Part shown: positions 14,301 to 24,500 of the stretch, piece after piece
How positions within the stretch are numbered: position 1 is the first letter of the stretch
Layout: every line of letters starts with the position of its first letter
Source of the DNA: Lachnospiraceae bacterium UBA1766
GTDB taxonomy: Bacteria > Bacillota > Clostridia > Lachnospirales > Lachnospiraceae
Assembly (NCBI GenBank): GCA_002314715.1
Contig: DCGY01000026.1
Coordinates: 269 to 39,742, forward strand
DNA length: 39,474 nt
Direction: 5' to 3'
Notes under the pieces: generated by a model
Databases searched by the model: none
The model's input: only the letters and a program-made list of their open reading frames with translations
Told to the model about the DNA's origin: nothing
Program-made: the position numbers and the translations under genes

Positions 14301-15983
14301 TTAATCATAATATGCAACTTTTATTAATTCATCTACGGTGGTCTTTCCGGATTCCACCAATGCCAGCGCACTTTCCTTCAAGGTACTCATACCCAGGCTT
14401 CGGATTGCATACTGCTTGATTTCCTCCACGGAGTTACCGTTGGTAATCATTTCTCGCACCTTCTTATCCACCGGCAAAATCTCGTGAATTGAGATACGTC
14501 CCTTGTATCCGGTACCGTTACACTGATTACAGCCGCAGGCATGCATAACCTTGGGAAAACGACGTCCTGCAATGGAAACCTCTTCCTCCGTCATATCCTC
14601 TTCCTTGGCACAGAAGGAACATACCTTACGCACCAAACGCTGGGCCACAATACCCACCAGAGAGTTGGCAATCAGGTAGGGTTCCACGCCCATATCAATT
14701 AAACGGACCACAGAAGACGCCGCATCGTTGGTATGCAGGGTAGAAAGCACCAAGTGTCCGGTAATTGCGGCACGTACGGAAATCTGCGCAGTCTCCGCAT
14801 CTCGGGTCTCACCCACCATGATAACGTCCGGGTCCTGACGAAGCAATGCACGAAGACCAACCTCAAAGGTAAGTCCTGCCACGTTGTTTACCTGCATCTG
14901 ATTCAGACGGGCTACATTCTTCTCCACCGGGTCCTCAATGGTGGATACATTCACACTGCGCTTGGCAATATCCTCCAAAATCATATAAAGGGTGGTAGAC
15001 TTACCGGAACCGGTGGGACCGGTAAGATAAATCAATCCATTGGGGGATTGAAGCATCTTCTTTACGGTATTGAAATTTTGTTCTGTCATACCGAAGGTAC
15101 CGGAGAAATCAATAATGGCAGAGTTAGCCAAAAGTCGAAGTACCGCCTTTTCACCGAATACGGTAGGGATAACGGATACACGAATATTCAGTCCCTTTCC
15201 TTCAATATCTACCTTGAAATGTCCGTCCTGTGGAACACGTCGCTCTGCAATATCCAATTCACCCAAAATCTTAATACGGGCGATCAAAGAATTGTGAATA
15301 CTCTTCTGCAAGGTCATAAATTCGCCGATTACACCGTCCATACGCATTCGAACCGAGGTATGTGTCTCAAAGGGCTCGATATGAATATCGGATACATTGG
15401 AGTTATACGCACGGATAATCAAACTGTTCAACAGGTTGATTATGGGCGTATCATCGTCGGAATCCTCTACATTGACTGCCACAACCTCCTGTACATTACT
15501 GCTTGCCGCCGCTTTGTTTGCAGCCTTTCGGGCAGATACTTCGGAGTAGTAATACTGAATTGCATTTTCCAAAGGCACCTGCTCGCAAAGGCAGATGCGA
15601 AGCTCCATACCAACAACCTGTCGAATATCCTCGATTCCATAGAAATTCAGAGGATCGTTTACCAACAGGTAAAGGGTATTCTCCACTACCTTAAAGCCCA
15701 TCATGCAGTATTTTTCTGCCAATACCTTGGGAATCATTTCCACAGCTGCCACATCAAACTGAATATCGGAGGTGTTAACATAATCATAATTCAAACGTCT
15801 TGCCAGCGCCTCTAACATCTGTTTCTCGGTAATCAGTTTCATCTCGATTAAGGCAGCACCCAGTCGCACACCCTTATGGGTTTTCTGATATTCCACCGCC
15901 TGACCGATTTGTGCCTCTGTAATATATCCAAACTCTACAAGCACTTCACCGATTCGGATATTCTGTCCTTTTCTAACGTCCAT
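14301..15983 (-). CDS. pilB: PilB/GspE-type pilus assembly ATPase
   Basis: The hexameric ATPase that powers pilin extraction and pilus extension. The 560-residue product has the N-terminal MshEN/T2SSE_N domain (RIGEVLVEFGYITEAQIGQAV) and the catalytic domain: GPTGSGKSTTLY Walker A near residue 320, RQDPDVIMVGETRD Walker B near 390, and HTNDA with His. A tetracysteine zinc motif follows (CSFC and CGCNQC). I prefer the ATG at 15983, with AAAGGA upstream, to the in-frame TTG at 16010. It lies downstream of the PilO-like gene in the cluster. Only this one ATPase is present, with no PilT homologue, so retraction would need another locus or may not happen. Confidence 0.95.
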   Translation of the reverse strand: MDVRKGQNIRIGEVLVEFGYITEAQIGQAVEYQKTHKGVRLGAALIEMKLITEKQMLEALARRLNYDYVNTSDIQFDVAAVEMIPKVLAEKYCMMGFKVVENTLYLLVNDPLNFYGIEDIRQVVGMELRICLCEQVPLENAIQYYYSEVSARKAANKAAASSNVQEVVAVNVEDSDDDTPIINLLNSLIIRAYNSNVSDIHIEPFETHTSVRMRMDGVIGEFMTLQKSIHNSLIARIKILGELDIAERRVPQDGHFKVDIEGKGLNIRVSVIPTVFGEKAVLRLLANSAIIDFSGTFGMTEQNFNTVKKMLQSPNGLIYLTGPTGSGKSTTLYMILEDIAKRSVNVSTIEDPVEKNVARLNQMQVNNVAGLTFEVGLRALLRQDPDVIMVGETRDAETAQISVRAAITGHLVLSTLHTNDAASSVVRLIDMGVEPYLIANSLVGIVAQRLVRKVCSFCAKEEDMTEEEVSIAGRRFPKVMHACGCNQCNGTGYKGRISIHEILPVDKKVREMITNGNSVEEIKQYAIRSLGMSTLKESALALVESGKTTVDELIKVAYYD

Positions 15984-16016
15984 CTTTTTCCATTCCTTTC
16001 GTACTTCCAAAGAGTT

Positions 16017-16748
16017 TTATTCTGCGCACATATACAATTCCAGTTCCACATTCAATCCATTTTCGGAAGTCACGGTAAGAGAACCGTCCTCATCGTGCTC
16101 CACATTCCGCTCTTCCGACCAGCTGAAGCTTCGAAGGCTTCTCTTGGTGTCCTCTTGGAACAGATACTCTACGAATTCGTCCAGTTTTTCCATTTCACCG
16201 CCCAAACGCATGGATACACGTGCGGTATAAATACCGGTAAATCCGGTAGAACTGCCCTCTTCTCCATCTTCCGAGCCTTCGGAAGCAAACAGTGCATCGT
16301 AGTCCGAAAGGGAAGTCATATCCGAAGAACCCTCTGTGATATAGTCGTCCGTTCCTTCCTGCGCCTTCTTTGAATACTGATAGGGCTCCAGGGTAGTTGT
16401 TCCCTCGGAAAGATAAATTTCCAAATCATAAGCATACAATCCGTAGGACAATGCAAGACCTGTCACATACTTATCAATTTCATCGCTTCCCATAATGGGA
16501 TAGAAGTCTTTCTTGGCCGTTACAATATCCTTCTCCAACTGGGTATTGTCCGCTTCTACAATGGGTAAATCCATCAGCATCATGTCATTCATGGATTTGG
16601 TATTCTGTTCCTTTTCCATTTCCTTCTCGATTGCAGACATACGCTTCAGGTTTGGATAAATCCCCCAATAGCCGATACCTACAATCAGTACAAACAGGAA
16701 TAAAAAAACAAGCAATTTTCGGTCTCTTTCAGAAATATCCAATTTCAT
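16017..16748 (-). CDS. PilO-like pilus assembly protein
   Basis: A 243-residue bitopic membrane protein. One hydrophobic segment at residues 12-30 (LVFLFLFVLIVGIGYWG) follows a short cytoplasmic charged N-terminus. A coiled coil comes next (MSAIEKEMEKEQN), then an extracytoplasmic ferredoxin-like portion. A Ser/Asp/Glu-rich insert lies in the middle (EGSEDGEEGSS). Its layout and place after a PilM/PilN fusion and before PilB identify it as the PilO/GspM-like partner in the alignment complex. The ATG directly follows the stop of the upstream gene (TAGATG). Sequence similarity to named PilO proteins is weak by eye, so the call rests largely on topology and context. Confidence 0.78.
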   Translation of the reverse strand: MKLDISERDRKLLVFLFLFVLIVGIGYWGIYPNLKRMSAIEKEMEKEQNTKSMNDMMLMDLPIVEADNTQLEKDIVTAKKDFYPIMGSDEIDKYVTGLALSYGLYAYDLEIYLSEGTTTLEPYQYSKKAQEGTDDYITEGSSDMTSLSDYDALFASEGSEDGEEGSSTGFTGIYTARVSMRLGGEMEKLDEFVEYLFQEDTKRSLRSFSWSEERNVEHDEDGSLTVTSENGLNVELELYMCAE

Positions 16749-18209
16749 CTATTCCACCTGCTTTCCGGCTGCTTCCGCTAGGATACAAGTCACGTTAATA
16801 TCCCACTTCTTTTCGCCTTCACTGTAACGATAACCGGTATAATCTACCTTACTGAAAATATCCTGCTTTAACAGTCTGGAAATATACTGATTAATCCGTT
16901 CAACATCCTCTGCAGCTGCCGTCATATTAACGGTACCTGCCTCCGCATCAAATGCGCTGATTTCGATTTCTGCCAACCCCTCCGCACATTCTTCCAGAAC
17001 CGCAACCACGCTGTGATTACAGGTAGGGTAGGTTTTGATATTTTCATTTATGGTATCGATGGAATCATACTGTGCAAAGAGGAAATTGTTTCGTGCACTT
17101 AACACATTGTATTGTGCAATATCCATCTGCACCTCCACGCTGTTATTTTCATCAATCAGCTTCTGTAATTCTTTCTCCTGCTGCTGACGAAGCACAAAGG
17201 AACCAATCGCGCCGGCAACCATAATAAATGCTACGGCCGCAATTAAAATACCATATTTGCTTAGTTTCTTCTTCTCATTTTTGGCCGTCTTTCGATACTC
17301 GGTCAGAAGATTTCTGGCTTCTCCTCCGTAGAAGAATGCACTCAGAGGATACAGCATATTTCCGGCGTCCCCCTTGTACTGAACCTGGGGAATGGAAAGC
17401 TTGGAATAAAGCTGTACCGGTTCCTGAATTCCCTGCATCATCATGGCTTCCATGGTAGCATTCTGGAAATCATCATCAATACCTGCAACCACAATACATT
17501 CCAGGCTTGCCTCAATCTGATTTGCCATCATGAACTGCTTAATCTGGCTGACGGAACGAGCCAGATCCATTGCATAATCCTCACTGCCCTTCTCATGGAA
17601 ACAACGGACATTATTGTAATAATAAAATGTGCCATTTACCCAGAGGATGGTAGTCAATGTCATCCTTCCCGCAATTTCAAGAACGAAGGTTTTATATTTC
17701 TTATCCAGTGTCTTACCAACAAAATTGATGATGGAGCCTTCACCGGTATAGATGCCCTTTAGTTTTACTCCGATTCCCGTAAATACATCTACGAAGTCCT
17801 TGATATACTCCGGTGAAACCGCCTCTGCGTACACCCTCTGCATCTGAGGATCTTCCGTAGCCAACGGCACATAGGAATAAACCATTTTATCTGCCTGGTC
17901 CACATCGGAATACTCACGGATCAAATATTCCACGGTTTTCTTTTGATTCAGTTTTGGCAGATCAATCTTTCTGCCGACAAACTTGGTACTGTTTACAACC
18001 AGATATACATCCGTGGTAGGAAGCTTCTTTTCCTTCCAAAGATCCCGGATAAATCCTTCAAACAGTTCCAAATCCATAAAGATACCATTTAAGACACATC
18101 CCTCGGGCACATTGACCGAGAAGTAGCTGTCTGCGGATATTTTATTTTTTCCCTGCTTACCAACAACAAACTGCATGGTTTGGTTGGACAAATAAATCAT
18201 CATGCTCAT
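16749..18209 (-). CDS. PilM-PilN fusion protein (pilus alignment complex)
   Basis: A 486-residue protein that joins two parts usually encoded separately. Residues 1-310 look like the cytoplasmic actin-like PilM (VYLVVNSTKFVGRKIDLPKL, GVKLKGIYTGEGSIINFVG, FVLEIAGRMTLTTILWVNG). One transmembrane helix at about 316-338 (GILIAAVAFIMVAGAIGSFVL) is followed by a coiled coil and a PilN-like extracytoplasmic domain (about 340-486). In separate systems PilM binds the short cytoplasmic N-terminus of PilN, so the fusion makes a permanent link. AAGGTGG lies 10 nt before the ATG. It is followed directly by the PilO-like gene and preceded by the PilC/GspF gene. T2SS GspL has the same overall plan, so a GspL-like name would also fit. 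Confidence 0.83.
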   Translation of the reverse strand: MSMMIYLSNQTMQFVVGKQGKNKISADSYFSVNVPEGCVLNGIFMDLELFEGFIRDLWKEKKLPTTDVYLVVNSTKFVGRKIDLPKLNQKKTVEYLIREYSDVDQADKMVYSYVPLATEDPQMQRVYAEAVSPEYIKDFVDVFTGIGVKLKGIYTGEGSIINFVGKTLDKKYKTFVLEIAGRMTLTTILWVNGTFYYYNNVRCFHEKGSEDYAMDLARSVSQIKQFMMANQIEASLECIVVAGIDDDFQNATMEAMMMQGIQEPVQLYSKLSIPQVQYKGDAGNMLYPLSAFFYGGEARNLLTEYRKTAKNEKKKLSKYGILIAAVAFIMVAGAIGSFVLRQQQEKELQKLIDENNSVEVQMDIAQYNVLSARNNFLFAQYDSIDTINENIKTYPTCNHSVVAVLEECAEGLAEIEISAFDAEAGTVNMTAAAEDVERINQYISRLLKQDIFSKVDYTGYRYSEGEKKWDINVTCILAEAAGKQVE

Positions 18210-18224
18210 CTGTACTTCACCACC

Positions 18225-19424
18225 TTAATAATTTGTAGATATGGACTGATAAGAGCCATAAATCGGCTGAATTACCGAAATAATAATGAATCCTACAACC
18301 ACTGCCATCACCACAATCATGATTGGCTCCAGCATGGCCACCAGCTTATCCACCGCAATCTGTGATTCATATTCCATCTGATCTGCGGTAGACACCAGCA
18401 TGGAATCCAATTCACCGGTTTCTTCTCCCACCAGGATTGTAGCGGAAAGTTTTCTGGTAAACCCATCAATCTTTTGAATGGCCTCGCTCAGACTGGCACC
18501 ACTCTTAACATCTGCTATCACCGCATCAAACTGGCTTTCAATATAACTGTTTCCGATGGTTCTCTTGGAAATCTGCAGGCAGTTCAAAATCGGAATACCG
18601 GCCGCGTACAAACTGGATAAGGTTCTGGCGAATCGGGCCGTATATACAACCTTTCGGAGCTGACCGATTTTCGGCATTTTCACCTCCAGCTTATCCCGAA
18701 GGAGTCTCATCTTGGGAATTCCCATTACAATTTTATAAATCATAAACAGAATAATACCAAACAAAATCAGAATATACCACTGATTTACCACCACATCACT
18801 GATGCCCAGCAGGATTACGGTAGGCAAGGGTAAGTGATCCATCTGTGCAAACAAATCCTGGAACTGTGGGATTACATAACCCATAATAACCGCTACGACA
18901 CCGATAATCAAACAGGTCAGAATCTTCGGGTAGGTCATGGCACTTTTAATCTTTTGATTTAATCGATAATCCTTTTCGTAATAAACTGCCAACTGGCTTG
19001 CAGTCTGGTCCAGGTTACCGCTGGTCTCCGCACTTTGAAACATATTGATAAACAAAGCCGGGAACGCATCCCCCTGCTCTCGCATAGCCTCCGATAAGGT
19101 TGCACCGGAACGCACCTGCTTCAACAAATTGGAATACACCTCTTTTTCCTGAGGCCGTATGGTTTCATCCTCGGAAATGATACGGAGGGCTCGCACAAGC
19201 GATACACCCGCTCCTACCAATTTACTGATATTTCTGGCAAAATCAGCCACGCGGTCAGCTCGAATACGTTTTGCTGTCGACTTATGACTTTCCGCCTTTG
19301 CCGAAATCAGATATTTTTTATCCTGCTTTAACCGTACATGCAAATCCGCTTCATCATTTGCCTGAAGGGTACCGCTTAGGATTTTACCGTTTTCGTCTTT
19401 TGCTTTATACTTGTATGTAATCAA
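18225..19424 (-). CDS. pilC: PilC/GspF inner-membrane platform protein
   Basis: A 399-residue polytopic protein with two T2SSF repeats. The N-terminal part reads YKYKAKDENGKILSGTLQANDE. Family motifs include LVGAGVSLVRALRII, FPALFINMFQSAETSGNLDQT and the second-repeat ARTLSSLYAAGIPILNCL and ATILVGEETGELDSML. Hydrophobic helices lie near residues 172-190, 215-240 and 370-392. The start codon is TTG (19422-19424), backed by AAAGGAG 8 nt upstream. PilC organises the motor at the membrane and couples PilB to pilin insertion. It lies in a run of pilus genes that reads toward pilB. Confidence 0.95.
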   Translation of the reverse strand: MITYKYKAKDENGKILSGTLQANDEADLHVRLKQDKKYLISAKAESHKSTAKRIRADRVADFARNISKLVGAGVSLVRALRIISEDETIRPQEKEVYSNLLKQVRSGATLSEAMREQGDAFPALFINMFQSAETSGNLDQTASQLAVYYEKDYRLNQKIKSAMTYPKILTCLIIGVVAVIMGYVIPQFQDLFAQMDHLPLPTVILLGISDVVVNQWYILILFGIILFMIYKIVMGIPKMRLLRDKLEVKMPKIGQLRKVVYTARFARTLSSLYAAGIPILNCLQISKRTIGNSYIESQFDAVIADVKSGASLSEAIQKIDGFTRKLSATILVGEETGELDSMLVSTADQMEYESQIAVDKLVAMLEPIMIVVMAVVVGFIIISVIQPIYGSYQSISTNY

Positions 19425-19447
19425 GGCAGTCTCTCCTTTGTCTTAAT

Positions 19448-19867
19448 CTATTCTCCCATTATCTTCAAACAATACTGAACCGTCCAACGATCCTCATCCC
19501 CCACCTTTTCGTAGGTTACCAAATAATGATCACTCTGATAAATCAGTTCCAGGATCTCTCGTTTCTTTTCATCATATTTCTGAAGTCTGTAGTACCCATC
19601 ATCCTCCAGCACCCGGTTCACCGCCGCATGTACCCCGCTTTCAATATTGTCCGACTTGCTCGGGTCGTAAATCGTCTTGGCATGGCCGTAGTACTCCACT
19701 TCCACCATCTGCAATGCCAATTTCACATTCTTTGCCTTTCGAAGGGTTAAATGTGCTCCCGTAGAGATTCGAAATGCCATAAACGCGGGGAATGCAATCA
19801 CAAAAACGATGAAACAAATCAGAAAATATTTCAGAACTTTTTTTAATCTCTTTTTTCCGTCCTGCAT
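19448..19867 (-). CDS. Unknown single-pass membrane protein in the pilus cluster
   Basis: I do not recognise this 139-residue protein. It has a very basic N-terminus (KKRLKKVLK), one hydrophobic segment at about residues 12-33 (YFLICFIVFVIAFPAFMAF) and a soluble, charged extracytoplasmic C-terminal part with several tyrosines (DDGYYRLQKYDEKKR and DHYLVTYEKVG). It has no prepilin cleavage site. A strong AGGAGG site precedes the ATG. It sits between a minor pilin gene and pilC with short gaps on both sides, so a part in pilus assembly is the best inference. A PilP-like or other accessory role is possible but unsupported. Confidence 0.75.
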   Translation of the reverse strand: MQDGKKRLKKVLKYFLICFIVFVIAFPAFMAFRISTGAHLTLRKAKNVKLALQMVEVEYYGHAKTIYDPSKSDNIESGVHAAVNRVLEDDGYYRLQKYDEKKREILELIYQSDHYLVTYEKVGDEDRWTVQYCLKIMGE

Positions 19868-19882
19868 GACCTTTCCTCCTCT

Positions 19883-20500
19883 CTAAGGATTGTCCTTTAC
19901 CTGTATCGCCAAAGAGGTCTCCGGCATTTTATACAGGCGAATATATTCCGTGTTGGTATATTTCCCGTATCTTGGATTGGATATTTCCAATTCTGCATAA
20001 ATAACGTTTCCCGGATAAATACTGCTGTCCGCTTTATGAAAACTCAGTTTATCTATGGTGTAGCCCATATAGGTAGCCTCTCCCATTGTCCAGTCTACCG
20101 CTTCAAAGCCTTCCTCCAGCACATTGCCTCTCTTATCGTAAATGGAATCCACCTTTTCGAATTTTTCCACCAGATAATTGCTTCCATCCTTGGTTTGTAA
20201 GGTGAAGGAAGCTTTGCTTTCATTTCCATTGGTAAATGTAATACTGCTTCCGTCTGTGGAAATCACCACATTTCCGGTGGCCTCCTCCAATTCACTGCGA
20301 AGTTTCTTGAAAACCAGCTCCGAAACCTCCTGTCCGTAGGAAATGGTTTTGGCCTGATAATAGAGGTTTGTCACCGAGGAAATAACCGTGGTGGCCGCCA
20401 CCATAAAAAGCCCCAGGAGCGCGAAGGATACAATCATCTCCACCAAAGTCATTCCGGCATTATTTAATTGTCGTTTGATTTTTTGGAGCAATTCCTTCAA
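19883..20500 (-). CDS. Minor pilin / pseudopilin (PulJ/GspJ-like)
   Basis: A 205-residue prepilin-type protein. The leader ends NNAG and is cut before MTLVEMIVSFALLGLFMVAATTVISS, with Glu at position 5 of the mature chain. Its globular part is larger than that of the main pilin and has no cysteine. The start is a TTG (20498-20500), supported by AAAGGAGG 6 nt upstream. It follows another minor pilin by 12 nt and belongs to the set that probably forms the pilus tip complex. The J-like label comes from size and order and is tentative. Confidence 0.86.
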   Translation of the reverse strand: MKELLQKIKRQLNNAGMTLVEMIVSFALLGLFMVAATTVISSVTNLYYQAKTISYGQEVSELVFKKLRSELEEATGNVVISTDGSSITFTNGNESKASFTLQTKDGSNYLVEKFEKVDSIYDKRGNVLEEGFEAVDWTMGEATYMGYTIDKLSFHKADSSIYPGNVIYAELEISNPRYGKYTNTEYIRLYKMPETSLAIQVKDNP

Positions 20501-20512
20501 CCCGTTCCTCCT

Positions 20513-20902
20513 TTATTTCTTCCGAATCTGATAAAGCACCAGTTCCGTATGGTTTTCCATGTCATCCGGCTCTGTATATTCATAAGCCTCCGCATCCAAT
20601 GTTAGGGATGCACCGTCTTGAAGAGGCGTACCGTTGTAATCCACCTCCGTCAAGGTAAATGTGGGTGTGGGCGAAACCGCCTCCCGATTCATCATGCCAT
20701 GATTTTTCTTAAAAAATTCTTCCTGAAGTGTTCGCTGGGCAACATAAATATCTCTGGTGGTAAACAGCATATTATTAGCCACACTGATAATTTTACTGAA
20801 GGAGCCCAGCATGAGGGCGAGAATCATAAAGCCAATCAGCACCTCTGCCATGGTGGAACCGGAATTGTTTTGTATTCTTTTTCGAAGAAGCCTAACGATC
20901 AT
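20513..20902 (-). CDS. Minor pilin / pseudopilin (GspI-like)
   Basis: A 129-residue prepilin-type protein. A short basic leader ends QNNSG and precedes STMAEVLIGFMILALMLGSFSKI, with mature Glu5 present. I use the ATG at 20902, which has GGAGG about 9 nt upstream, not the in-frame ATG at 20926. Its start overlaps the end of the upstream gene by 11 nt, so translation is coupled. Small size and a position between the K-like and J-like genes match the I subunit of tip complexes. The exact class is inference. Confidence 0.84.
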   Translation of the reverse strand: MIVRLLRKRIQNNSGSTMAEVLIGFMILALMLGSFSKIISVANNMLFTTRDIYVAQRTLQEEFFKKNHGMMNREAVSPTPTFTLTEVDYNGTPLQDGASLTLDAEAYEYTEPDDMENHTELVLYQIRKK

Positions 20903-21557
20903 ACAAATTCCACCTCCATCTTTCATATTTCAAAATACGGTTGGCCGCAGGATTGATGGTGAGATTTGCAGAAGCAGCCTCTGCCGTTTTGGAACTCACA
21001 TCCGGATATTTGTCCACCTGTAATTCCAGCACACGCTTAGCCGTGTAGGTGGCATCTCCCACCGTTACGGTAACCCGAATCCAAAGTCTGGCTCCGTCTC
21101 TCTGGCTATCATCCTTTTCCCAATACATGTTTACCTTTATATCATCTGCCAGCTGATCCGCATTCAGATCAAAATATTTTCCGGCAGCATTCAAACCGTG
21201 TCCGGTATTGCTTTCGTCTTCATCATAATAAGGCCAGTTATTCTGGAACATATTATATCGAACATAAAACCATAACGAGTACTTTTTCTCGTCCCTTAAT
21301 TTTGTTTCGTGAGCCGCTAGCTGCTCTGCATAAGTATCAAAATCCACTTCGGTTAATTCCGCAGTTAATTCCTCCACCGCGGACTGTGCCAGTTCCCGGG
21401 CCCGAATATCCGAGAATTGTTTATTGGCTGAGGAAAACAAAGAATAGGAAGTCAGCAAAAGAGACAAGGCAAAGCCCAAAACAATCACACTTACCACCAA
21501 TGCAACCATAAGCGCAGAGCCTGTTTTCTCTTGCAGAATTTTCTTTAATCTGTTCAT
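20892..21557 (-). CDS. GspK/PilX-like minor pilin without Glu5
   Basis: A 221-residue protein with a pilin-like N-terminus: a short basic leader, then TG before SALMVALVVSVIVLGFALSLLLTSYS. Position 5 of the mature chain is Val, not Glu. Loss of Glu5 is typical of GspK, which caps the tip of pseudopili and does not need to contact the next subunit. The body reads as an extended globular domain with RARELAQSAVEELTAEL helix, like the GspK/PilX N-terminal region. GGAGG precedes the ATG. It lies just after the giant prepilin gene and before two minor pilins. Confidence 0.82.
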   Translation of the reverse strand: MNRLKKILQEKTGSALMVALVVSVIVLGFALSLLLTSYSLFSSANKQFSDIRARELAQSAVEELTAELTEVDFDTYAEQLAAHETKLRDEKKYSLWFYVRYNMFQNNWPYYDEDESNTGHGLNAAGKYFDLNADQLADDIKVNMYWEKDDSQRDGARLWIRVTVTVGDATYTAKRVLELQVDKYPDVSSKTAEAASANLTINPAANRILKYERWRWNLYDR

Positions 21558-21575
21558 TGTTTTCCTCCTTCCAAT

Positions 21576-24500
21576 TTATTCTTTCCATGCACGCTTCGAA
21601 GAAGAGCTGTATGTACCACTCTTCTCCGGCGCAACCACTGCCTGTATCGTGCAATTCGTAGTGGACTCGTGGATCTCCTCCAGCAAATCCAGTTCATCTC
21701 CTGCTTCCAGCATATCCGGTAGCAGAATGGTAATCACATCTTTTCCGTTGGCACCGGTATCAAGCATCAACTGTGCCTGTGCCACAACGTTTTTCGCCTG
21801 CTCGTCAAAGCTTGCTACGGTCATGGCAACCTTGTAATCAAGCGCCAAAGGACCGGTCGTCTGCAGTTCTCCAAGAGAGACCACATCCTCTTCATCCTTC
21901 TTGCAGGTCACCAGATATCCGTTCTCTGACTTCACAAAAGTAAGCGTTCTTATGACGCCATCCCGATCCGTGACAATCATTTCATAGGAGCCGGCATACT
22001 CTACCGGGCTAAAGGACAAGGTCCTGAAGCTTGCAGCCCAAATATTGGTTCCCTTTTCTGTCTCCCAGGTATTCTCTTCGCCCTCATTTTCCTTTAGGAA
22101 TCGAAGGGCTTTTCCTTCCGTAAGTTCCGGTTGCATGAATTGTACTCTCGGAATTTGATACCAGAATACCTTTTGTGTTGCATTGGGGTCCTCATCCGTC
22201 CAGAAGGAACTGATTTCATTGTCCGCCATGGCTCTGGCCACAACCTTCACCCAGTATCCCGGATAATCGGACAAGCGGAAGTCTCCCAGATTTGTACCAT
22301 AGGTGTAAGAGCCTTCTGACAAGGATAAGCCATTCATTCGCAAAGCATTTTCCTTGGTGTACTGTGTAAGAAGCGCTCCCTCATTCCAACTGCTTCCCTC
22401 GGTTTCCGGCTTGTCCGAATACAGAGCGATAGCCAGCTGATAGTATCCGGTTTCCACGGAATCCTTTTGCAGAACAAAGGGAATACCCTGATTCAAAACA
22501 TCCGTCAAAACTGCTTTATCCTCTTGGAATGTCAACTCCTGCTGTCTGTCTTCTCTTACACCAAACTTCTCCAGATTCGGTGTCTCCAGTCTGGTAGGAA
22601 GTGTCAAGGTATAAGCCAAACTGTCTTCCCCGTCGCAATAGTTGACCGCGTCAGCCTTTGCCTTCGCCTTAACGGTTATATCCAGAATTTCTCCACCGGC
22701 AAAGTCAGACAAGTCAATTTCCGCCCTGCAACCGGTAGCTGTAATACCGGAATCATTTGCAGCAACGGTGTAAGTATGATCGACGGTCACATTGGACACA
22801 TCCATTCCCGCAGCAGTCATTTGTTCTTTATTTACCCGAACGGTAATCACATAGGCTTCCAAATCAGACAATTCATTGGTATCCGTCAAAGGAGCCCATT
22901 CTACCGCGTAAATCAGGTTGTCGCTGTCGTAATTGCCATTTACTCTTCGCAAAGAAACATCCGGCATGGAAAGGGTTGCGAATCGAATATATCCTTGAAG
23001 CAGTTTTTCTGAAACAAGAGGAAGTTTTTCTGTAACGTCATCTGCTCCCCGGATTCCCAATCGGGTAACCTTCAATAAGTAATTACCATATTTCCAGTTG
23101 CTCTCTGTATCCGTAAAGGTATAACTTTGTGCTTTTACGGATTCTACCTTGGCCAGCAAGGTTTCTGAACCATCCATTGCAATTCCGATTAATTCCAAAC
23201 CGTACTCTGCGCCACGATATAACAGATTACTGCTGCTATCGGAAATATCAATGCTTTGTCCTAGTGCATCCTCCACATCCCAATGGAAGGTTAAGGTATC
23301 TCGATTCTGAGCATCTGTACCCATTTCGTATTGATTACCGAGAATCGGAGCCTTTTGAACGACAATACTTCCACAATCGGTTACTACATTTTTAATCTGT
23401 TTGCGAATTGTATAGAAGAAATATCCGTTCGCATCCACAGCATTACTCCAATGGTAGGAAGCGGTGTGCACCATGTAATTGGAGGCCATGTTCTCCTCAC
23501 CTGAATTTGCCAATTCCAGTTCGTATAACTCCAACGGAAGGCTGTAAATCACATCCATTGTACCATCTTCATTCCGGTACAATACGTATCCGGGACGAAG
23601 CTTTCCATTCTCTCCAACGGTTCGGGAAATCCGTTCCCCGGTTTCCGTGAAATAATCGGAATCCATAATAGCACAAACATCTGCGTTGGAAGCCAAACTA
23701 CTTTGTGGAATGCCGGTTGCAACCGTTCTAGCATAATAACATAAATTATTTTGTCCGATGGTAGGATAGGTTCGAACAAGAAAATCCTTACCAAGGACAT
23801 CCTCGTAGAAATCGGTCAAAATCATGGTGAAGGTGGTATTTCCGGTGGCACTTCGTGTACCGGCTCTCTGGCTGCCGTGGGTATTGGCCACCCAGATGCC
23901 CAGCGTCTCATCATAGGTGAGAAGTTCTACTCCATAGGTAAAGTCCACATTGCGGACAATATAACGAACCTGATAAGTCATTTCGTCAGCTGTATTTCCA
24001 AACAAACCGGGCAGTTCCACATTTTGAACATAATTTTCGGATGTAGGAATATAAGAAAACAACTGTTCATTTCGCATCAAGGTTCCGTTAATCGTAAAGG
24101 TATTGGATCGACCATACTGATTCTTAACGGCATCCTTTGGAGTAGCCCAGGCCGTAAAGGCATAATCTTTTTCCAGGTTTACTTCTGTCAAAGTAAAAGG
24201 TGCACTATATCCGGTAGCTGCGGAGAAAATCACCTCCTGCGCATTTCCGTTTACCGATTTTGCCTGTGAAAACTTAAAGTGTACATCTGCCACATCACCC
24301 AACTGAGCATATTCCTGTACATTATCCAGCACAATAACGGTCCGATTACCGGAAATAAATTCCAAGTGCAATGCCGGTGTAGGAATACTCTTCTTAATAT
24401 CGGTCTCCTTATACGAAAAACCGGAATTATAATTTGTAGCATCCCCACTGTCCGCATGGGTGATGTTGTAGCTGTTCACGGCTTCCACATAGAAACGAAT

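Noticed and set aside
14733..15815. 360-codon open frame on the plus strand opposite pilB
   Set aside because: Antisense shadow of a clear ATPase gene; the His/Cys-rich translation shows no domain.
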